A stretch of DNA of 64,000 nt. Source: Penicillus capitatus (Eukaryota > Chlorophyta). A program made the position numbers and the translations under genes. The notes beneath the pieces were generated by a model. It was given only the letters and a program-made list of their open reading frames with translations. It was not told where the DNA came from and made no database searches. Positions 58,337-64,000 of the stretch are shown here, piece by piece. The stretch's first letter is position 1; every line of letters begins with the position of its first letter. Where the stretch lies: assembly GCA_965649825.1 (NCBI GenBank), contig OZ287711.1:186001-250000 (forward strand), given 5' to 3'.

Positions 58337-59711
58337 TTACGGGCAGAGTTGGCATCGATAGGGATGGCCCGTTTCGAGACAGTGAAGACGATGGTCATCG
58401 AGACGGTGAAACGTGTGATCGCATGAAGGGTCGACACAGTGCATAGCGTGATCGTAGAAGATTCCTAAGGATGGGAAGCTGTCAGGAAGCTAAGGATGAG
58501 TGAGAAGTGTGAGATATCGAACCGAGTTCTTGTCGACAGTGACTGCACCGTCTGGGCAGCGCGTGCCAGTAACGCAGCTTACGATAGATCTGTCCGATGG
58601 CGAAGACGCTCAACGAGCCAACGAGGGATTCTTCCTGCCGAAGACGTTCGGCTTCCCAGTCTACCTCCCACATCTCAGGCTCCACATGCATCCTAGATCA
58701 CGACAGCTTCCCCGCAGCTTCGCAACGGCGGTGAGCGAACCGAACGCCGATGACTTTCTCGGCCAACGTGGCGAGGGAGATGTCTGCTGGGTAGCCGCAT
58801 CGTGCAGCGAGGGCCTGGACGTCGACAAAGTTGGAGAACTCTTCCATCTTCCAACCGAAGCTCTCTTCCATCTTCTGCTGATCCATTTGATCATATCCAA
58901 ATCCCAAAGTGATCAACGCCGGTTCTCTACGACCGCCGCCAGTCGCATCGGTCCATCGTCGGCGGCATTACCTGAAAAGATACGCAAGGGATGAAGGAAG
59001 GCCTATTTCCCAAAACCTTGGACCCCGAACGAACAAACAAAATGTCGCGGATGCCACTTGCAAACTGCCGACCTTGCTGCACGATAATCATCATAGAGGT
59101 GACATAGACAGGGATGGAGACCTCGTGGGGTGATTCCATTGCATATCGATCGCGATAACGTTGTCCATCATCGATAGCGCCAGTTTGTCCAGACCGTCCT
59201 GTGTTCGTTTGCGCGAGCCCGCTTGATAGATCATCAGATCCTCCGGCAAGACGAATTTCCGAACGCGTCGGCGCTTCGACAGATGGATATCGATCTCGCG
59301 CATCGATTTACCCCTGGAGTTGAACACCTAAACGCAAAGAGATCCTTAAGTACAAAACGTCACATCATTTCGGTTGAGACGGTCTGCCAGTTGCGTGGAG
59401 GATAGGCGACAGGTATACTGCACCAGATTCCCTCCTCTGAAGCTCGGCACGAGGCTCGATCGCAGCGTGGCATATGTTCCATATCGTAGGAACGAAGATA
59501 GGCTTCGACTTGAACGTTGGCGTGCTCAATGTCCGCCATTTTCACTTTGTCGTGATCGAGCGGGAGCGTCAAATGCGCCTTGCGCACGAGACCCTTCAGC
59601 TGCTTCAGATGCGACGTAGGTCCGCCCATCCAACGCACGAACGCGCATTTCGCCGCAGTGGTGTGCCACAGCGAACGACTGACGCTTCTCGCCTTCCACA
59701 TTCTGCGTCAC
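58337..59711 (-). CDS. 3'-5' exonuclease-like protein with C-terminal zinc finger; motif I Glu replaced
   Basis: Several exons, with the 5' end unresolved. In order: a charged N-terminal part (ADIEHANVQVEAYLRSYD), MREIDIHLSKRRRVRKFVLP, then after splicing VIAIDMQWNHPTSKVGSLQVA and FCLFVRG, then MEESFGWKMEEFSNFVDVQALAARCG, ISLATLAEKVIG and SLSVFAIGQIYRKL. These match the RNase D/EXD exonuclease fold. The first acidic motif, D-x-E in active enzymes (DTEW in the gene at 50.7 kb), reads D-M-Q, so activity is doubtful. The C-terminus holds CSHC and HCVDPSCDHTF...HRLHC...H, a C2H2-like finger, ending CQLC at 58337. Introns about 37-56 nt. Confidence 0.65.
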
Positions 59712-60091
59712 GTCACATCAGGTCCATGGAGATGATCATCTCCGGTGGCCTCGCTCGGAGCGAAACCCTAGGAAAATGACGCGGACGTTGCAGCTGCAGG
59801 TCGACGCGGCGAAGCACGTCATGTGGAAAGCGACAAAGCACCATCGCAAGACGCGACCGATCAAAGTCCCCCTCTCCTCACGTTGCGTCTGCCTGACGCT
59901 CGCTCTGTCTTCAGCACAATCCTTACCAGCGCCGTCGTCGGCCGAAAGCGCGTGAGCCAGAACCCCCGCCGCCGCCACAGGTCGTCATTTTACGCGCCGC
60001 GCCGCCAGTTGAGGAAGCTGATGCGAAGTCGGACGAGAATGCAACGCGTGAAACGGAGGAGGCTTCTTGAAAAAAGAGACGGTCCCTCTTT

Positions 60092-62053
<1,962 letters not shown>

Positions 62054-62349
62054 AAACCTACGCCCTCATATCGACCTCCCATCCGCAACGACCACGACAG
62101 GACTTACATGGAAGAGATGCAAGGCATCGAACTCGACCACCACCATGACGGTTTGCTGAGTCAGACGTTCATTCCACCAGACGGCTTTCTTCGCGTCGAG
62201 CTGCCCTTTTTCCTTCATCTCCTTTTCATCGACGCCGTCCTTTTTGCCATCGCCTTTTCATCGTCCACAACGCATCCTTTACGCGAACGTCGTTTGGCGC
62301 GTGTTGTTGTCGTTGACGCTGTTGCTGCCGTCGTTGTTATTATTTTTTA

Positions 62350-62869
62350 ATGGGTAAACGGTTCGTCGCTTTAGAGGACGCTTCGCGTGACGAAGGTGAC
62401 GAGAAAGTCGCCACAATGTCACCGAAGATGGCGCTGCTCGTTAAGTACTGGGAGAAACTCGTCGAGAATCCATTGCTATCGGGGAAGAAGACGTCGTCGC
62501 CAGGAAACGAAAACGAAATGCGCGACGTCGAACGATCCTGTCGCAGTGTGCGTCGCCGGGTGCACGAGCTCTTTACGACCTCTGAGAAAAAACGCCAGGA
62601 CGTCTTGACGCGACAGTCGACAGCGGATCGCATTGAAGCTGCTCGCAAAGTTGAGGTAGGCCTCGGGGGTAACGAACGGGACGACGGGGAAGGGCATTTA
62701 GGAAATTGTGTGTCAGTTCGAGCGCAGCGCCTCGACCAAGGAGGGGCGCTGCATGGCATGTCGATGTGACGTCTGCTCGGATTGCGAGTGCGCTGGGTGA
62801 CGCCATCGGAGTCCATGGACAGGCATCACACATAGGACGCCTTTGCTGCACTGCCAGGACTGTTGCTGA
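62350..62869 (+). CDS. 139-aa protein with Cys-rich metal-binding-like C-terminus
   Basis: Three exons (62350-62655, 62717-62796, 62836-62869) with introns of 61 and 39 nt. The first 100 residues are charged and helical (MALLVKYWEKLVENPLL, CRSVRRRVHELFTTSEKKR). The spliced C-terminus reads CMACRCDVCSDCECAG and ends HCQDCC, which is nine cysteines and one His in about 25 residues. That density strongly suggests Zn or other metal binding. I do not recognise a family. It diverges from the prolyl-tRNA synthetase gene (start-to-start about 300 bp). Confidence 0.6.
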
Positions 62870-63024
62870 TCGACGACGAGCCGTTTCAAATAGAGCCTGA
62901 GAGGCACGAATAAGAGAGTTATATACTGAAGTCTGACTGATGTGACGTTTGTAGTCTTCCTTCGTTATCCGGAAGCCACATCTGCATTATTGTTCGCCTT
63001 TGTGTGTGTCGCACGCTTTGTACC

Positions 63025-64000
63025 ATGCAGACGCAACGCGTCGTTTTCACTGGTGCCGTTCTCGCCCGTCTCTACACAGCCTGCGCCGAAGCTACCGCGT
63101 CCTTTGACGGCGTTCTCTTCGGTAAGACACGCACGAACGCACCCACCTTCTGTCTGTCACATCACCGCCTGCGTCAGGCTGCCGCTCGACGCATGCCAAA
63201 GATGTCTACGACGATGCACAAGGCACGTTCTCACCCCTGTCACATCATCACTCTTTCTCAACGAAGCTATGCAGAAGCGGTGTGCCACGAGGAGACCGTT
63301 CTCGTGGTGACCAATGTCATCCTCTCCGCCTCTGCCTGCTCCTTCTACGACGGCTCCGGAAAAGTGAACTGTATGGGACGAGGACCGAGTCCCTGCGGTG
63401 AGAACTGTGTGCAGATTCGGAGTTGGCGTCCTTGGCTGAGCAATGCCGCGATCCGTTGATCGGCTGGTGCAGTTTTCATCCTCAACCGGTCGACGAGCCG
63501 TCACTCCTTCACAAAAGAGTGACCCACAGTCTCACACAACACTGTGCCGGACAACCGAGTCGCCAAACCCACTCGCCCAATCTCTTCTGTCTGCTGCGTC
63601 TCGGCAAGGAACACCGTGACGCGACGGTCACACTACAATACGAGGCATATCTCCTGTCCGATGCCCGCGATCGTCAGCAGACGGCGTTTGATGTGATGTC
63701 TGGTCGGGTGATGGTTTCGATTCCTATCGAGATTCTGGACTTTGGTGATGCGCGTGGCGAGGCGAAGTATCGAACGCTGCGTCCCTCGAGTTTCAATTTT
63801 CTCTCGACGAATCTGGAAGAATCGGAAGCGATGCGATGTATCACAGACGTCGAGGCGCTGGCGCTTGAACCGCAGAAGAAGATGATCAACGATCTCCAGA
63901 GGCAATGCCAGCGATTGCTGGAAGAGTACGAACGCAATGTGGTCCACGTGCGCAGCGGAGTGCAAGAACTGCACCGACGTAAGGAGGAACTCGCTCGTCT
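63025..64000 (+). CDS. Abraxas/FAM175-like MPN-domain protein (partial, runs off right edge)
   Basis: Begins MQTQRVVFTGAVLARLYTACA and ASFDGVLFG, the MPN-minus start of the Abraxas family. Later segments read VILSASACSFYD, LIGWCSFHPQPVDEPSLLH, NLFCLLRLG, TLQYEAYLL, VMVSIPIEILDFGDA and YRTLRPSSFNFL, followed by a long predicted coiled coil (KKMINDLQRQCQRLLEEYE) still open at the window end. No JAMM metal-binding motif is seen in the visible part, as expected for Abraxas scaffolds of BRISC/BRCA1-A-type K63 deubiquitinase complexes. At least two or three introns interrupt 63110-63560; borders are not fixed. GTCACATCA occurs twice within them. Confidence 0.8.

Overview
This is a nuclear window from a eukaryote, most likely an alga with a green-type plastid. 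The evidence is a full Rubisco accumulation factor 1 (RAF1), a NOL/NYC1-type chlorophyll b reductase homologue, an arginine-pathway acetylglutamate kinase with an Arg-rich leader, an aspartic protease with a plant-type saposin insert, and hydroxyproline-rich-glycoprotein-like Ser-Pro tracts. Genes are packed tightly (5 to 60 bp between several neighbours). They are cut by very small GT-AG introns: 46 introns in eleven genes were placed by hand to restore frame and family alignment, and they measure 41-66 nt. No taxon can be named from the window alone.

Layout: 1-5.2 kb holds two decayed retroelements, the 3' half of a Ty3/gypsy pol and a 5'-truncated non-LTR element. 5.2-11.6 kb is gene-poor: an unrecognised repeat protein (ETETVQPG-type units), an ENT-transporter fragment, two small secreted Cys-rich proteins, short tandem duplications, and a frameshifted copy of part of the PAN gene 14 kb away. 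12.0-20.9 kb is a dense housekeeping and plastid cluster: NOL-like SDR (+), phytepsin-like protease (+), RAF1 (-), methylcrotonyl-CoA carboxylase beta (+), acetylglutamate kinase (-), and a 79-aa membrane protein (+). 20.9-24.9 kb is poorly understood.

24.96-38.4 kb (-) and 43.2-49.9 kb (+) are two divergently oriented giant paralogues. Each encodes a secreted protein with a signal peptide, tandem PAN/apple-type modules (about 21 and about 8), Ser/Pro-rich stretches, long Gly-rich regions and a polar tail. They flank TRM5 (-) and an organellar RAP-domain protein (+), which share a 52-bp promoter. 50-64 kb is again compact: two 3'-5' exonuclease-like genes, a small multi-TM protein, an EngB/YihA GTPase, the exocyst subunit SEC6 followed 5 bp later by a DENN-domain protein, prolyl-tRNA synthetase, a small Cys-tailed protein, and an Abraxas/FAM175-like MPN protein running off the right edge.

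The most interesting signals are: (1) many of the tiny introns share motifs (GTCACATCA/TGATGTGAC and TCTCACTCTTTT/AAAAGAGTGAGA) in either orientation, and one has terminal inverted repeats, as expected of introner elements; (2) the PAN megagenes, in which the module introns checked are phase 1 and sit at the same point, and in which a two-module unit of about 0.8 kb is tandemly amplified.
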